Origin: Methylomagnum ishizawai
GTDB lineage: Bacteria; Pseudomonadota; Gammaproteobacteria; Methylococcales; Methylomonadaceae
NCBI GenBank assembly: GCA_945861705.1
Contig: CAMAVM010000009.1
Coordinates: 31,351-95,350, forward strand
DNA length: 64,000 nt
Direction: 5' to 3'
The position numbers and the translations under genes are program-made. The notes beneath the pieces were generated by a model. The model was not told the origin of the DNA, ran no database searches, and saw only the letters and a program-made list of their open reading frames with translations. Below are positions 1 through 10,762 of this stretch, in pieces; position 1 is the stretch's first letter; the number at the start of each line of letters is the position of its first letter.

Positions 1-1202
1 TCTTCCAGCCAAAAAACCGCACTTGCCAATAAGAAGTTTTTGACTTCGTTACGACCGTAATTGTAAATTAACGTCCCCCAATCGCGATGCTCTCCTTTGC
101 GGGGGTCTTCGTGTTCGTATAAGGCACTGCCATCAAAACGAGCCAGGCCAAAGGCATCTTTAGGGAAATGTGCAGGTACCCAATCCAGGATCACGCCTAT
201 GTTGTTCTGATGAAAAGTATCGACGAAATAGCGGAAATCGTCCGGCGATCCAAAACGGCTGGTTGGCGCAAAATATCCCGTGGTTTGATAACCCCAGGAA
301 GCATCAAGCGGATGCTCGGTAATGGGCAGCAGTTCAATATGGGTAAAGCCCAGTTGCTTTACATACTCGACCAATTGGTCTGCCAGCTCGCGGTAGTTAA
401 GGAAATTGCCCAGTTTATCGCGCCGCCATGAACCCAGATGGACTTCGTAGATGGACATGGGTGTGTGCAACCAATTACTGCTGGTACGTTCCTTAAGCCA
501 CTGGTGGTCAAACCATTCGTAACTATTTTCATCAACAACAATCGATGAAGTATTGGGGCGAAATTCAAACTGCTGACCATAAGGATCGGTTTTCAATAGC
601 ACTTCGTTGCTAAAGCGGTTTAGTATTTCAAATTTATAGAGACAGCCCGTTGTTAGTCCTGGGATAAACAATTCCCACAAGCCACCGCCGCCCAAACTAC
701 GCATGGGGTGACAACGGCCATCCCAGTGATTGAAATCGCCCACCACGCTGACCCGCCCAGCACTGGGTGCCCAAACCGTGAACAAAACACCGTCGATGCT
801 ATCTGTATTATGGAGGTGTCCGCCCAGTTTTTGATAAACATGCCAATGTTTGCCTTCACCAAACAGGTGCTGGTCAAATTCAGGTAACTGCACCGGAAAA
901 TCGTAAGGATCGTAATCTATGTGGGTATTACCGCTTTTATCTGTCCAGGATAATTGGTAATGTTGAGGTAATTGTTCCTTGCCAAGTACATATTCAAAAA
1001 AATCGGTATCAGTTATCCGAACAAAATCCGCACCATTATGGGTCAGTTGAACTTTCTCTGCGTAAGGCAGGTAAACTTTGATATGCGTAGTACTATTTTT
1101 GTCGGTAAGGTGACGACCTAAGACCGCAAACGGGTCATGATGTCTGGCCTCGGCAATCTTGGTAGATTCCACATCCAGTGTGTTGATAGATGGTTTTTTC
1201 AC
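1..1202 (-). CDS. glgB: 1,4-alpha-glucan branching enzyme GlgB (partial, C-terminus beyond window)
   Basis: Transfers alpha-1,4-glucan segments to make alpha-1,6 branches in glycogen. About 400 N-terminal codons are visible. They hold the N-terminal carbohydrate-binding region (HHDPFAVLGRH near residue 20) and the CBM48 region (FTVWAPSAGRVSVVGDFNHW). The start of the GH13 barrel follows (MSIYEVHLGSWRR, DWVPAHFPKDAFGLARFDG). The catalytic Asp/Glu lie outside the window. The start is a GTG at 1202-1200: an in-frame TGA lies five codons upstream, and GAGG precedes it. It is divergent from glgC, with about 100 bp between, so the two glycogen transcription units share one control region. No damage is seen in the visible part. 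Confidence 0.95.
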   Translation of the reverse strand, partial: MKKPSINTLDVESTKIAEARHHDPFAVLGRHLTDKNSTTHIKVYLPYAEKVQLTHNGADFVRITDTDFFEYVLGKEQLPQHYQLSWTDKSGNTHIDYDPYDFPVQLPEFDQHLFGEGKHWHVYQKLGGHLHNTDSIDGVLFTVWAPSAGRVSVVGDFNHWDGRCHPMRSLGGGGLWELFIPGLTTGCLYKFEILNRFSNEVLLKTDPYGQQFEFRPNTSSIVVDENSYEWFDHQWLKERTSSNWLHTPMSIYEVHLGSWRRDKLGNFLNYRELADQLVEYVKQLGFTHIELLPITEHPLDASWGYQTTGYFAPTSRFGSPDDFRYFVDTFHQNNIGVILDWVPAHFPKDAFGLARFDGSALYEHEDPRKGEHRDWGTLIYNYGRNEVKNFLLASAVFWLE

Positions 1203-1305
1203 CTTATGTTCGCCTCAATGTAGTAAAATTGTTTCCAACCCATAGTACCAAAAAAACACTTGCTCTGCGTCTATTCAAACCAAGCGCGAACTCAGGAGAT
1301 AAATC

Positions 1306-2565
1306 ATGTCAGAACGTCATATCAGTCACCTAACCCGAAATACCATTGCACTTATCCTGGCGGGTGGTCGTGGCTCACGTTTAATGAACATGACTGATTG
1401 GCGAGCCAAACCCGCCGTGCCGTTTGGCGGAAAGTTCCGCATCATAGATTTTCCCTTATCCAACTGCATGAATTCAGGTATTCGCAAGATAGGCATTTTA
1501 ACCCAATATAAGGCTCACTCCTTAATTCTTCACATTCAGCAAGGCTGGGGATTTTTGCGCGGTGAATTTGGCGAGTACGTCGAATTGTTTCCCGCCCAGC
1601 AACGGCATGATGAAGATTCCTGGTACAAAGGCACGGCAGATGCGGTGTTCCAAAACATTGACATCCTGCGGACGCGGCATCCCAAGCATATTTTGGTGTT
1701 GGCTGGTGATCACATTTACAAAATGGATTACGGCGCGATGCTCGCTGACCACGTTAAAAAGAATGCTGACTTAACAATAGGTTGTATAGAAGTATCGCTA
1801 GAAGAGGCCGCAGCTTTCGGCGTAATGGATGTCGATGAGAATCGCAGTGTTAGGGCATTTGTGGAAAAACCTGCCAATCCACCAGTCATGCCAGGGCGTA
1901 CCGACACTGCGCTGGCTTCGATGGGGATTTATATATTTAATGCCGATTTTTTGTACGAGCAATTAATTAAAGATGCCGATACCAAAGGCTCAACTCGTGA
2001 CTTTGGCAAGGATATTATCCCGTCGGTTATCGAAAAGTACTTGGTTAATGCTTACCCTTTCCTGGATTTGCAAACGGGTGGACAAAGTTACTGGCGCGAT
2101 GTGGGTACGATTGATGCCTACTGGTCTGCTAATATGGAGTTGATCGGCGTTAATCCAGAACTGAATTTATACGATAAAACTTGGCCGATCTGGACGTATC
2201 AAGAACAAAATCCACCCGCAAAATTTGTTTTTGATGATGAAGATCGCCGAGGAATCGCTATTGATTCAATGGTTTCAGGGGGGTGTGTTATTTCTGGCGC
2301 TACAGTGCGGCATTCCTTGTTATTTTCAAATGTCAGGGTAAATTCGTTTTCTACTGTGCAAGATAGCGTGGTGCTACCTGATACCACCATAGGTAGTCAT
2401 TGTCGTATTACCAAGGCGATAATAGAAAAAGGCTGCGAAGTACCAGAAGGTACGGTGATTGGTGAAAACTTGGAAGAAGATAAGAAAAAATATCACGTCA
2501 GCTCAAACGGGGTGGTTTTGGTATCCCCCGATATGTTAGGACAAAAATTGCGCTATGTCAGATAA
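1306..2565 (+). CDS. glgC: Glucose-1-phosphate adenylyltransferase (ADP-glucose pyrophosphorylase)
   Basis: Makes ADP-glucose from glucose-1-phosphate and ATP, the committed step of bacterial glycogen synthesis. The 419-residue protein has the nucleotide-binding loop GGRGSRL (residues 20-26) and [19 protein letters not shown] from residue 35. It also has the YKGTADAV and DHIYKMDY segments of the nucleotidyltransferase fold. A C-terminal left-handed beta-helix region follows ([15 protein letters not shown]). Length is normal for the family. An AGGAG lies about 9 nt before the ATG. It is the first gene of a run with the GH57 enzyme (21 bp downstream) and malQ. The enzyme is usually allosteric; effectors cannot be read from this sequence. 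Confidence 0.97.
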   Translation: MSERHISHLTRNTIALILAGGRGSRLMNMTDWRAKPAVPFGGKFRIIDFPLSNCMNSGIRKIGILTQYKAHSLILHIQQGWGFLRGEFGEYVELFPAQQRHDEDSWYKGTADAVFQNIDILRTRHPKHILVLAGDHIYKMDYGAMLADHVKKNADLTIGCIEVSLEEAAAFGVMDVDENRSVRAFVEKPANPPVMPGRTDTALASMGIYIFNADFLYEQLIKDADTKGSTRDFGKDIIPSVIEKYLVNAYPFLDLQTGGQSYWRDVGTIDAYWSANMELIGVNPELNLYDKTWPIWTYQEQNPPAKFVFDDEDRRGIAIDSMVSGGCVISGATVRHSLLFSNVRVNSFSTVQDSVVLPDTTIGSHCRITKAIIEKGCEVPEGTVIGENLEEDKKKYHVSSNGVVLVSPDMLGQKLRYVR

Positions 2566-2586
2566 AGAGCCGTTAAATTAAAGAAT

Positions 2587-4275
2587 ATGGAAAAAAATAA
2601 ATTGAAGTTAGTATTGTGCTGGCACATGCACCAGCCTGAATACCGTGATTTGCACACAGGAACATTCAAGTTGCCGTGGACGTATCTGCATGTTATCAAA
2701 GATTATATGGATATGGCAGCACATCTGGAAGCCGTACCCAATGCAAAAGCAGTGGTCAATTTTGCGCCGATTTTGCTGGAGCAAATTGAAGAATATGCCA
2801 AGCAGGTTAGCGGCTACTTACATGACCGCATAGCCATCACCGATCCTTTGCTGGCAGCATTGGTTGACCCCAGCATACCAACATCGCCAGAAGACCGTAT
2901 GAAACTGGTGAAAGATTGCTTACGGGCAAACCAGGAACGGCAAATCAACCGATACCCTGCTTATAAGCGACTGGCAACAATGGCTGAGTGGTTGGAAAAA
3001 AACTACGATTCCCTGGATTATGTGAATTCCCAGTTCATTTGTGACATTCTCGTTTGGTATCACCTCGCTTGGATGGGGGAAACCTTAAAGTTAACCGATA
3101 ATCGAATAAAATACCTTATCGAAAAAGCCAGCGATTACACCTTGCATGACCGAATTGAAATACTGGAAATCATTGGTGAGCAGCTTTCTACGGTGATTTG
3201 TCGCTACAAAGCGTTAGCAAAAAAAGGTCAAATTGAGCTTTCGGTAACGCCTTACGCCCATCCCATCATGCCGCTGTTGCTGGATTTGAATTCCACCCAT
3301 GAAGCTATGCCGACTGCGCCATTACCGGATTTAAAAGCGTATCCTGGCGGTGAAGAAAGAATTCACTGGCATCTTGAAAAAGGCGTACACACCTTTAAAC
3401 GGTTTTTCGGTTTTGCACCAGAAGGTTGTTGGCCTTCCGAAGGCAGTATCAGTGACAAAACCCTAAAAATACTGGGTGATTTCGGGTTTAAATGGACTGC
3501 CAGCGGCGGTTCTGTACTGCATAACAGCCTGCTGTTGCCGGAAAATGAAAAACCAATCAGCTTGCATTATCCCTTTAAGCTAAAGAAAACCACTATTCCC
3601 TGTTTTTTCAGGGATGATGGCTTATCTGACTTGATTGGCTTCGAATATTCAAAGTGGCATGCGGATGATGCCGTTGGTGATTTGATTAAGCATCTGGAGA
3701 CGATTGCCGCCAATGAGCAGGAAGGTTCGGTGGTTTCCATTATTATGGACGGTGAAAATGCCTGGGAATATTTCCCTGATAATGGCTATTATTTTCTGAG
3801 TGCTTTGTATAAGCGTTTAGCAATACATCCTGCCATTGAACTCACGACCTTTTCCGACTGCTTGAAAAATAAGGTAGAGGTTAAACCGTTGAATCGACTG
3901 GTTGCTGGTAGTTGGGTCTATGGGACGTTTTCGACTTGGATAGGTGACACCGATAAGAATCGCGGTTGGGATATGTTGGGCGATGTGAAGTGGGCTTTCG
4001 ATAAAGCCATTTCAGCGAAACGCTTGACCGATAAGCAGATCAAGGTAGCCGAGATTCAACTGGCTGTATGTGAAGGTTCTGACTGGTTTTGGTGGTTTGG
4101 TGATTACAATCCTGGCGAAGCCGTCAGTAATTTTGAAAAGCAATTCCGCTTGAATTTGGCTAATTTATACCGCTTATTAGGCGAAAAACCACCTGCTTAT
4201 CTAGCATTGTCTTTTACGCAAGGTTTTGGTGCGCCTGCAATGGGTGGGGCGATGCGACCTGGAGCAAAAGAATAA
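2587..4275 (+). CDS. Glycoside hydrolase family 57 protein (alpha-glucan acting)
   Basis: A 562-residue member of the GH57 amylase/glucanotransferase group. The first family motif is at the N-terminus (HMHQPEYRD, residues 13-21). The probable nucleophile motif is GCWPSEGSIS with Glu285. The probable acid/base motif is IIMDGENAWEYF with Asp388. The FSTWIG segment near residue 445 is also typical. GH57 enzymes variously act as alpha-amylases, 4-alpha-glucanotransferases or branching enzymes. The position between glgC and malQ shows work on glycogen or maltodextrins, but the reaction type cannot be fixed from sequence alone. No signal peptide is seen, so it should be cytoplasmic. It lies 21 bp after glgC and 28 bp before malQ, consistent with one transcript. 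Confidence 0.9.
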   Translation: MEKNKLKLVLCWHMHQPEYRDLHTGTFKLPWTYLHVIKDYMDMAAHLEAVPNAKAVVNFAPILLEQIEEYAKQVSGYLHDRIAITDPLLAALVDPSIPTSPEDRMKLVKDCLRANQERQINRYPAYKRLATMAEWLEKNYDSLDYVNSQFICDILVWYHLAWMGETLKLTDNRIKYLIEKASDYTLHDRIEILEIIGEQLSTVICRYKALAKKGQIELSVTPYAHPIMPLLLDLNSTHEAMPTAPLPDLKAYPGGEERIHWHLEKGVHTFKRFFGFAPEGCWPSEGSISDKTLKILGDFGFKWTASGGSVLHNSLLLPENEKPISLHYPFKLKKTTIPCFFRDDGLSDLIGFEYSKWHADDAVGDLIKHLETIAANEQEGSVVSIIMDGENAWEYFPDNGYYFLSALYKRLAIHPAIELTTFSDCLKNKVEVKPLNRLVAGSWVYGTFSTWIGDTDKNRGWDMLGDVKWAFDKAISAKRLTDKQIKVAEIQLAVCEGSDWFWWFGDYNPGEAVSNFEKQFRLNLANLYRLLGEKPPAYLALSFTQGFGAPAMGGAMRPGAKE

Positions 4276-4303
4276 TCCTTCAGAATAACCAAGGAATTTA
4301 GGG

Positions 4304-5782
4304 ATGTCTGCTATTTTAAACAAACGACGTGCAGGTATCCTACTGCATATTACCTCGCTCCCTGGCTCAGGTGCAGTTGGAGATTTAGGGCAGGAAGCTT
4401 ACGGTTTCGTAAGATTTCTACATGATACCGGCATTACTGTCTGGCAAACGCTGCCTTTAGGTATCACCCACGCAGACCTCTCCCCGTATCAATGCCTGTC
4501 AGCTCATGCGGGTAATCCCGAATTAATCAGCGTTGATTGGTTATGTAAACAAGGCTGGCTGAGATTGGCTGAACTTTCTACGGAATCAAAATCCGCTTTC
4601 GATTACCCAAAAAGCTATCTGCTGACCAAGGCATTTCATGGCTTTTTGGTACATGCCGATGAAGGCTATAAAAATGATTTTGCTGATTTTTGTCAGGCTA
4701 AAGCGTTCTGGCTGGATGATTTTGCCCTGTTTATGACACTTCGGGAGGAATTTAAACAGCAATGTTGGAATCAGTGGCCTGAGCATTTTAAGAATCGGGA
4801 ATTAAAAGCTTTGCAGGAAGCACGTCGGCGATTAAAACCACAAATCGACTGCATCAAATTCCAACAATACGTGTTTTTCCGGCAGTGGTTAGAGCTAAAA
4901 GCTTATGCCACCCAGCACGGTGTGTTACTTTTTGGCGACATTCCTATTTTTGTATCTTACGATAGCGCCGATGTTTGGGCAAACCGCGACGTGTTCAAAC
5001 TGGATGATGATGGTGAAATGCTGGTTGTAGCCGGTGTGCCGCCGGACTATTTTTCCGCAACCGGACAGCGTTGGGGCAATCCGCACTTTAACTGGCATTA
5101 TTTACAGAAAACCAGCTTTCATTGGTGGATTGATCGTCTGCAAACCCAATTGGAATTATTTGATATTCTGCGTATCGACCATTTTCGTGGCCTGGAAGCC
5201 GCTTGGGAAATTCCTGCAACAGAGGAAACCGCCATCAATGGGCAATGGGTAAAAGCACCGGGAAAAGCCTTGCTAAGTGCGATCAAGGTAGCGTTGGGGG
5301 ATATTCCCTTGGTAGCAGAAGACTTAGGTATTATTACCCCAGAAGTCGAAGTACTACGCGATGAATTTAATCTGCCAGGCATGAAGATACTGCAATTTGC
5401 CTTTGGTGACGGCTCAGATAATCCCTATCTACCTTCTAACTACGTCTCAAACTGTGTTGCTTATACCGGAACTCACGACAACGATACGACATTAGGTTGG
5501 TCGGAAAATCTCACCACCGAGGAGCAAGACAAAATTTACGATTACCTGGGCAATCCACAGACTTCAATACATTGTGCTTTGATCCATGCTGCATTAGGTT
5601 CTGTTGCCAATCTTGCCGTTATCCCGATGCAGGATATTCTGGAACTGGGTTCAGAACACCGGATGAACACGCCAGGAACGACCACAGGCAATTGGACGTG
5701 GCGTTTTCACTGGGATCAGGTAACGCCTGAGCGGTCAGATAGGCTAAAACATCTTATTAGATTGTTTAATCGGCAAGTGTGA
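4304..5782 (+). CDS. malQ: 4-alpha-glucanotransferase (amylomaltase)
   Basis: Transfers alpha-1,4-glucan chains between maltodextrins (disproportionation), recycling the short chains left by glycogen breakdown. The 492-residue protein begins with the GH77 signature RRAGILLHITSLPGS. It carries the catalytic set: nucleophile Asp292 in RIDHFRG, acid/base Glu339 in VAEDLG, and Asp392 in GTHDNDT. Length matches the short bacterial amylomaltases. A purine-rich AAGGAATTTAGGG precedes the ATG. It is the last gene of the glgC-GH57-malQ run. A 155-bp gap separates it from mdh, and no clear terminator was found there. Confidence 0.96.
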   Translation: MSAILNKRRAGILLHITSLPGSGAVGDLGQEAYGFVRFLHDTGITVWQTLPLGITHADLSPYQCLSAHAGNPELISVDWLCKQGWLRLAELSTESKSAFDYPKSYLLTKAFHGFLVHADEGYKNDFADFCQAKAFWLDDFALFMTLREEFKQQCWNQWPEHFKNRELKALQEARRRLKPQIDCIKFQQYVFFRQWLELKAYATQHGVLLFGDIPIFVSYDSADVWANRDVFKLDDDGEMLVVAGVPPDYFSATGQRWGNPHFNWHYLQKTSFHWWIDRLQTQLELFDILRIDHFRGLEAAWEIPATEETAINGQWVKAPGKALLSAIKVALGDIPLVAEDLGIITPEVEVLRDEFNLPGMKILQFAFGDGSDNPYLPSNYVSNCVAYTGTHDNDTTLGWSENLTTEEQDKIYDYLGNPQTSIHCALIHAALGSVANLAVIPMQDILELGSEHRMNTPGTTTGNWTWRFHWDQVTPERSDRLKHLIRLFNRQV

Positions 5783-5937
5783 TTTTGGTCTTGTCAACAA
5801 ATCTGCTTGCCTCCTAAGTTTTTCGTTATTCAGCCAATACAATCTCTAATTCACACCTATTACTCAATTAGCTATTGCTGGATGGGGTGTTGCTGGTTAA
5901 ACTCCCACAATCGCCATAAAACAACACAAGGATAACC

Positions 5938-6915
5938 ATGAAAACACCCGCCCACATAGCGGTAACAGGTGCAGCAGGCAACATTAGCTATTCCTTGCTG
6001 TTTAGGCTGGCAGCAGGCGAATTATTAGGTCCTGAGCAACCTATCATCCTGCATTTGTTGGAAATTACCCCTGCATTGAAAGCTTTGGAAGGTGTCGTTA
6101 TGGAATTAAGCGATTGCGCTAATCCCTTGCTGCATCGTGTTGAAATAACCGATGATCCTTATAAGGCCTTTAAAAAAGTCGATTACGCCTTTTTGGTAGG
6201 CGCACGTCCAAGAGGCGCAGGTATGGAACGTAATGACTTGCTGACGGTTAATGCCGAGATATTTGCTGCACAAGGCAAAGCACTCAATGAAGTGGCAAAT
6301 AGGAATGTTAAAGTGCTGGTAACAGGCAATCCCGCCAACACCAATGCGCTTATTGCACTGCGGAATGCACCGGATTTAAAACCGGAAAATTTCTCCGCCA
6401 TGAGCAGGCTTGACCACAACCGCGCTTTAAGCCAATTGGCGGAAAAATGCGGTGTACTCACAAAAGATGTCAAAAATGTGATTATCTGGGGCAATCATTC
6501 CGCCACCCAATATCCAGATATTCATCATGCTGAAGTCAAAGGTTTGGATGCGTTATCCTTAGTGGAATACGATTGGTTTGTTAACGACTTCATCCCTAAA
6601 GTGCAGCAACGCGGCACGGAAATTATCAACGCCCGTGGACAGTCCAGTGCCGCATCGGCAGCGAATGCGGCGGTAGACCAAATGCGAAACTGGGCTTTAG
6701 GCACAGACGAAGGCCAATGGGTGAGCATGGGCATCCCGTCTGACGGCAGTTACGGCATTGAACAAGGCTTGGTTTATTCGTTTCCCGTGCTGGTAAAAAA
6801 CGGTGAAATCTCTGTAGTCAAAGGGCTGGACATCAACGAATTCAGCCTAGCAAAGATGCAAGTAACGGAAGCTGAATTAAAAGAGGAGCGGGATATTGTT
6901 AGGCATTTGCTTTAA
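5938..6915 (+). CDS. mdh: Malate dehydrogenase (NAD-dependent)
   Basis: Interconverts malate and oxaloacetate in the TCA cycle. The 325-residue protein has a Rossmann loop [15 protein letters not shown] at the N-terminus, the [15 protein letters not shown] mobile loop with substrate-binding arginines, [10 protein letters not shown], and SRLDHNRA. The catalytic His187 sits in [11 protein letters not shown]. The layout is that of the cytosolic-type/LDH-like MDH group found in many proteobacteria. The ATG follows AAGGATAACC. It appears monocistronic: the next gene is a small unrelated exported protein. Confidence 0.96.
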   Translation: MKTPAHIAVTGAAGNISYSLLFRLAAGELLGPEQPIILHLLEITPALKALEGVVMELSDCANPLLHRVEITDDPYKAFKKVDYAFLVGARPRGAGMERNDLLTVNAEIFAAQGKALNEVANRNVKVLVTGNPANTNALIALRNAPDLKPENFSAMSRLDHNRALSQLAEKCGVLTKDVKNVIIWGNHSATQYPDIHHAEVKGLDALSLVEYDWFVNDFIPKVQQRGTEIINARGQSSAASAANAAVDQMRNWALGTDEGQWVSMGIPSDGSYGIEQGLVYSFPVLVKNGEISVVKGLDINEFSLAKMQVTEAELKEERDIVRHLL

Positions 6916-6964
6916 TTAGCACCAGTAAATTGATTTGGATACAAGCCAATCAGGCTTAGCCATA

Positions 6965-7291
6965 ATGAAAACAATCAATTACGTAATCGTTATCCTAGGC
7001 TTGCTCACCACTTTCAATGCCATTGCAACAACAAACCCGCAATGTGTCGATGTCGCCATAGAACAGGCGAAAAGACTGGGTAAATTTCACGGCGTAGATT
7101 TAGCAATTGATAGCAAGGTAAAAGAGCTTCCCGCCATTAGCAATCCGGCATACAAAAAACAGAAGTTTCAAGTCCTTGAGTTGTGGGGTTCGCAATACAA
7201 AGGAAATTACCGAATACGTTTGATTTACTTCCACATCAAAGCAGAATGCCTATTGATGGGGCAAGAAATTTTGGAGTATGCCAAACCTTAA
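6965..7291 (+). CDS. Small secreted hypothetical protein
   Basis: A 108-residue protein of unknown function. The ATG at 6965 is preferred over an in-frame TTG at 6935 because it starts directly at a signal peptide ([23 protein letters not shown], likely cleaved after the Ala-rich end). The mature part is about 87 residues with two cysteines (QCVDVAIEQ and KAECLLMGQ) that could form a disulfide in the periplasm. No Shine-Dalgarno sequence is obvious. Its stop overlaps by 4 bases the stop region of the convergent acs gene. No family was recognised. Confidence 0.6.
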   Translation: MKTINYVIVILGLLTTFNAIATTNPQCVDVAIEQAKRLGKFHGVDLAIDSKVKELPAISNPAYKKQKFQVLELWGSQYKGNYRIRLIYFHIKAECLLMGQEILEYAKP

Positions 7292-9225
7292 TGCGTAGCC
7301 CGATTTTTGATTATATCCTCAACCACAGCCGGATCGGCTAGGGTTGAGGTGTCACCCAGATTATCGAGTTCATTGGCGGCGACTTTACGTAAGATGCGGC
7401 GCATAATTTTGCCGGACCGGGTTTTCGGCAAGCCTGTTGCCCATTGGATAACATCTGGCGTGGCTATCGCGCCGATTTCATGCCTGACCAGCTTGATTAG
7501 CTCTTTCCTCAGTTCTTCACTTGGCGTTACCCCTGCATTTAAGGTGACGTAAGCATAAATGCCCTGACCTTTGATGTCATGCGGATAGCCTACCACAGCG
7601 GCTTCGGCGACGTTCTCGTGCAGCACCAGCGCACTTTCTACTTCTGCCGTGCCTAACCTGTGGCCTGATACGTTGATGACATCATCCACCCGTCCGGTAA
7701 TCCAGTAATAACCATCCTCATCGCGCCGTGCGCCATCGCCAGCAAAATAATAACCGGGATAAGCCTTAAAATAGGTATCCACAAAACGTTGATGATCGCC
7801 GTAAATCGTCCGTGCCTGACCAGGCCAAGGCATTCCGATAACCAAAATCCCGGTTGCCTCGCCGACCATGATTTTACCCTCGCCGTCCATAATCTCAGGC
7901 TGTACACCAAAAAAAGGCAAGGTTGCAGAACCCGGTTTCAACGGGGTTACGCCAGGTAAAGGTGTAATCAAAATACCGCCAGTTTCGGTCTGCCACCAAG
8001 TGTCCATAATGGGACAGCGACCATCACCAACTACGTGATAGTACCATTCCCATGCTTCTGGATTGATTGGCTCGCCGACACTGCCGAGAATCCTAAGACT
8101 GCTGCGGTCTGTACGGGTGACAAAATCATTGCCTTGCGCCATCAATGCGCGAATGGCGGTGGGTGCCGTATAGAAAATATTGACTTGATGCTTGTCAATC
8201 ACCCGCCAGAACCGGTCGGCTTCGGGATAAGTGGGGACTCCCTCGAACATCAGGGTAGTTGCACCATTGCATAAGGGGCCGTAGATCATGTAAGAATGCC
8301 CAGTAACCCAGCCTATATCGGCGGTACACCAGTAAATATCGCCGTCATGATAGTCGAATACGTATTTATGGGTGATTGCCGCAAACAGCAAGTAACCGCC
8401 CGTGGTATGCAACACGCCTTTCGGTTTGCCTGTTGAACCGGACGTGTAGAGGATGAACAAGGGATCTTCAGCATCCATCTCTTCAGGTGGGCAAACATCT
8501 GAAGCTGCCGCCATCGCTTCGTGATACCAGATATTTCGTCTTTCATCCCAAGCTACAGGATTCGCCGTATTTTTAATGACGATAACCTTGTTTACACCTG
8601 AGCAATGCGCTATTGCCTGATCGACATTCGCTTTAATGGGGACGACCTTACCACCGCGATAACCCTCATCGGCACACACCACCACCTTACAATCGGCATC
8701 CAGGATGCGATCTTTCAATGCTTCGGCAGAAAACCCCCCAAATACCACAGAATGCACAGCGCCTATGCGGGTACACGCTAGCATGACGACTGCCGCTTCG
8801 GCAATCATAGGCAAATAAATACACACGCGGTCGCCTTTTTTTACGCCCTGGTTTTTCAGTACGTTAGCAAATTTGCAGACTTGTTGGTGTAATTCCTTGT
8901 AGGTGATTTTCTGGTCATGCTCAGGATTATCCCCTTCCCAGATAATGGCAACCTGGTCGCCACGCTGGGCCAAGTGCCGATCCAGGCAGTTAACACTAAC
9001 ATTCAGTTTACCGCCTTCAAACCAGCGGATAAAGCCTTTGGGGTAGTCGTATTCCATGACAGTATGCCAAGGTTGACTCCAATCCAGGAACTGCTCAGCC
9101 TGTTCTGCCCAGAATTGTTCCGGTTCTTCTATTGAACGGCGATAGAGGGCTTGGTATTCAGCCTGATTGATGTTCACGGTTGCAGCGATTTCTGGTTTAA
9201 CGGCATAGAGTTTGGCTTCGGACAT
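7288..9225 (-). CDS. acs: Acetyl-coenzyme A synthetase
   Basis: Activates acetate to acetyl-CoA through acetyl-AMP. The 645-residue length is typical. It holds the P-loop of the adenylate-forming family ([18 protein letters not shown]), the acetate-pocket segment [15 protein letters not shown], the hinge [20 protein letters not shown], and the C-terminal motif [11 protein letters not shown]. Lys606 in that last motif is the lysine that in homologues is acetylated to switch the enzyme off. The start codon is at 9225 ([16 protein letters not shown]). It is convergent with the small secreted protein gene, with stops overlapping. Confidence 0.97.
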   Translation of the reverse strand: MSEAKLYAVKPEIAATVNINQAEYQALYRRSIEEPEQFWAEQAEQFLDWSQPWHTVMEYDYPKGFIRWFEGGKLNVSVNCLDRHLAQRGDQVAIIWEGDNPEHDQKITYKELHQQVCKFANVLKNQGVKKGDRVCIYLPMIAEAAVVMLACTRIGAVHSVVFGGFSAEALKDRILDADCKVVVCADEGYRGGKVVPIKANVDQAIAHCSGVNKVIVIKNTANPVAWDERRNIWYHEAMAAASDVCPPEEMDAEDPLFILYTSGSTGKPKGVLHTTGGYLLFAAITHKYVFDYHDGDIYWCTADIGWVTGHSYMIYGPLCNGATTLMFEGVPTYPEADRFWRVIDKHQVNIFYTAPTAIRALMAQGNDFVTRTDRSSLRILGSVGEPINPEAWEWYYHVVGDGRCPIMDTWWQTETGGILITPLPGVTPLKPGSATLPFFGVQPEIMDGEGKIMVGEATGILVIGMPWPGQARTIYGDHQRFVDTYFKAYPGYYFAGDGARRDEDGYYWITGRVDDVINVSGHRLGTAEVESALVLHENVAEAAVVGYPHDIKGQGIYAYVTLNAGVTPSEELRKELIKLVRHEIGAIATPDVIQWATGLPKTRSGKIMRRILRKVAANELDNLGDTSTLADPAVVEDIIKNRATH

Positions 9226-9320
9226 ATAGTTACTCAGTTTTTATCTGTATGGTTTTACAAGTTTAACTCTTGATTTGGGCAAATCGGTAATCCATACCAT
9301 TATCATACACATGGCATATC

Positions 9321-10247
9321 TTATGGATTGATGGCACGGCACAAAGCCAAAGCATCAGGACACCAATTTGCAATCGCCCAAGCCAACAGTTCATTAACTG
9401 TAGCACCATTAAGTTCATCAAGCGGATTTTGCTTAAGCAACACCAGCAAGTCAAAGAGTGTTTGATTAGGGGCTTTGGTATCGACTGCCGTTGCCAGGGT
9501 TTGTTTACTGAGTTTATAGCCGTGGTGATCGACGATAACAGGCACGTGCATGTAATCGGGCGTAGGAAAACTCAATAGTTGTTGAAGATAGATTTGCTTA
9601 GGCGTTTCTTCGAGTAAATCACAACCGCGCACGACGCGGTTAACGCCTTGCAGATAATCATCGACTGCAACGGCAAATTGATAAGCGATAATGCCGTCTT
9701 TGCGTTTTAAAATGAAGTCGCCATGTTGCTCTGCCAAGTTATGGCTAACTGTGCCTTGCAATTCGTCATTGAAAGATAAGGTGCAATCGCTAGTTTTGAT
9801 GCGGATGGCATGAGGCGTATCAGGGGAAATTGATTTATGTCGGCAAATACCGGGATAAATACTGTGTTTGGTATTGGGGCTTTCGTCAGGGGGCAAGTGA
9901 GCCAATAATTTGCGGCTGCAAATACAACGATAAGTAAGCTGGTTTTGCGCCAGCTTTGCTAAAAAAGCGGCGTAATCGTCAAGATGTTGGCTTTGGTAGT
10001 GAACGCTACTGTCCCAATGCAGACCGAAAGCCTCCAGGGTTTTTAAGATAGCGGCAACTGAGCCATCTTTATTGCGCGGCAAATCAAGATCATCAATCCT
10101 GAGCAGCCATTTACCCTGTCGGGAACGGGCATCAAGATAACTGGCAAGTGCCGTGAATAAAGAGCCGAGGTGTAGCGACCCTGTAGGTGAGGGGGCAAAC
10201 CGCTCGGTATAAATGTCTTGACCGGGCTTAAGTAGAGGTGGGATCAG
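9321..10247 (-). CDS. gluQ: Glutamyl-Q tRNA(Asp) synthetase, non-standard start codon
   Basis: Attaches glutamate to queuosine at position 34 of tRNA(Asp). It is a paralogue of the GluRS catalytic core without an anticodon-binding domain. The ATP motif RFAPSPTGSLHLGSLF and RIDDLDLPRNK are intact, as is the KLSKQ signature late in the protein. The reading frame runs upstream to a TGA inside dksA, but has no ATG, GTG or TTG before the HLGS motif. The first TTG, at 10082, would remove the catalytic motif. Candidate starts are CTG at 10247-10245 or ATA at 10250-10248, immediately at the dksA stop, so translation is probably coupled to dksA. The dksA-gluQ order is conserved in gammaproteobacteria. 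The queuosine gene tgt is also in this window. Confidence 0.88.
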   Translation of the reverse strand: MIPPLLKPGQDIYTERFAPSPTGSLHLGSLFTALASYLDARSRQGKWLLRIDDLDLPRNKDGSVAAILKTLEAFGLHWDSSVHYQSQHLDDYAAFLAKLAQNQLTYRCICSRKLLAHLPPDESPNTKHSIYPGICRHKSISPDTPHAIRIKTSDCTLSFNDELQGTVSHNLAEQHGDFILKRKDGIIAYQFAVAVDDYLQGVNRVVRGCDLLEETPKQIYLQQLLSFPTPDYMHVPVIVDHHGYKLSKQTLATAVDTKAPNQTLFDLLVLLKQNPLDELNGATVNELLAWAIANWCPDALALCRAINP

Positions 10248-10249
10248 TA

Positions 10250-10684
10250 TTAACCCATCTGTTTTTCACGAATTTCATCGAGCGTCTTGCAGTCGATACA
10301 TAAGGTTGCAGTCGGCCTTGCTTCCAGGCGACGTATGCCTATTTCGATACCGCACGACTCACAAAAGCCGTAGCTACCGGATTCAATCTCTTTAAGGGCT
10401 TCATCAATTTTTTTGATGAGCTTGCGTTCACGGTCACGCGCCCGCAGTTCCAGGCTGAATTCTGATTCCTGGGTGGCACGGTCATTCGGATCGGGGAAAT
10501 TGGCAGCATCATCCTGCATGTGATGGACGGTGCGATCAACCTCCTTCATCAATTCCACTTTCCAATTGTTAAGGATGGTCTCAAAATGCTTTAATTGAGC
10601 ATCATCCATGTATTCTTCGCCTTCCTTTTCAACGTAAGGCTTAAAACTGAAAGGCGACATACCCGCTCTGGGATTATCGGTCAT
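10250..10684 (-). CDS. dksA: RNA polymerase-binding transcription factor DksA
   Basis: DksA inserts a coiled coil into the RNA polymerase secondary channel and works with ppGpp in the stringent response. The 144-residue protein shows the long coiled-coil region with the tip [15 protein letters not shown] carrying the conserved Asp residues. A C4 zinc finger follows (CESCG, then CIDCK), and the tail is the usual [14 protein letters not shown] lies 8 nt before the ATG. The stop adjoins the probable gluQ start, so the two genes very likely form one transcript. Confidence 0.96.
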   Translation of the reverse strand: MTDNPRAGMSPFSFKPYVEKEGEEYMDDAQLKHFETILNNWKVELMKEVDRTVHHMQDDAANFPDPNDRATQESEFSLELRARDRERKLIKKIDEALKEIESGSYGFCESCGIEIGIRRLEARPTATLCIDCKTLDEIREKQMG

Positions 10685-10762
10685 TCAAGAACTCCTAAAT
10701 GGCAAACTAAATAAACCGCGCATTTTTAGCAGAATAGTCAGCAGTTAGCAAGGATTATTGCT

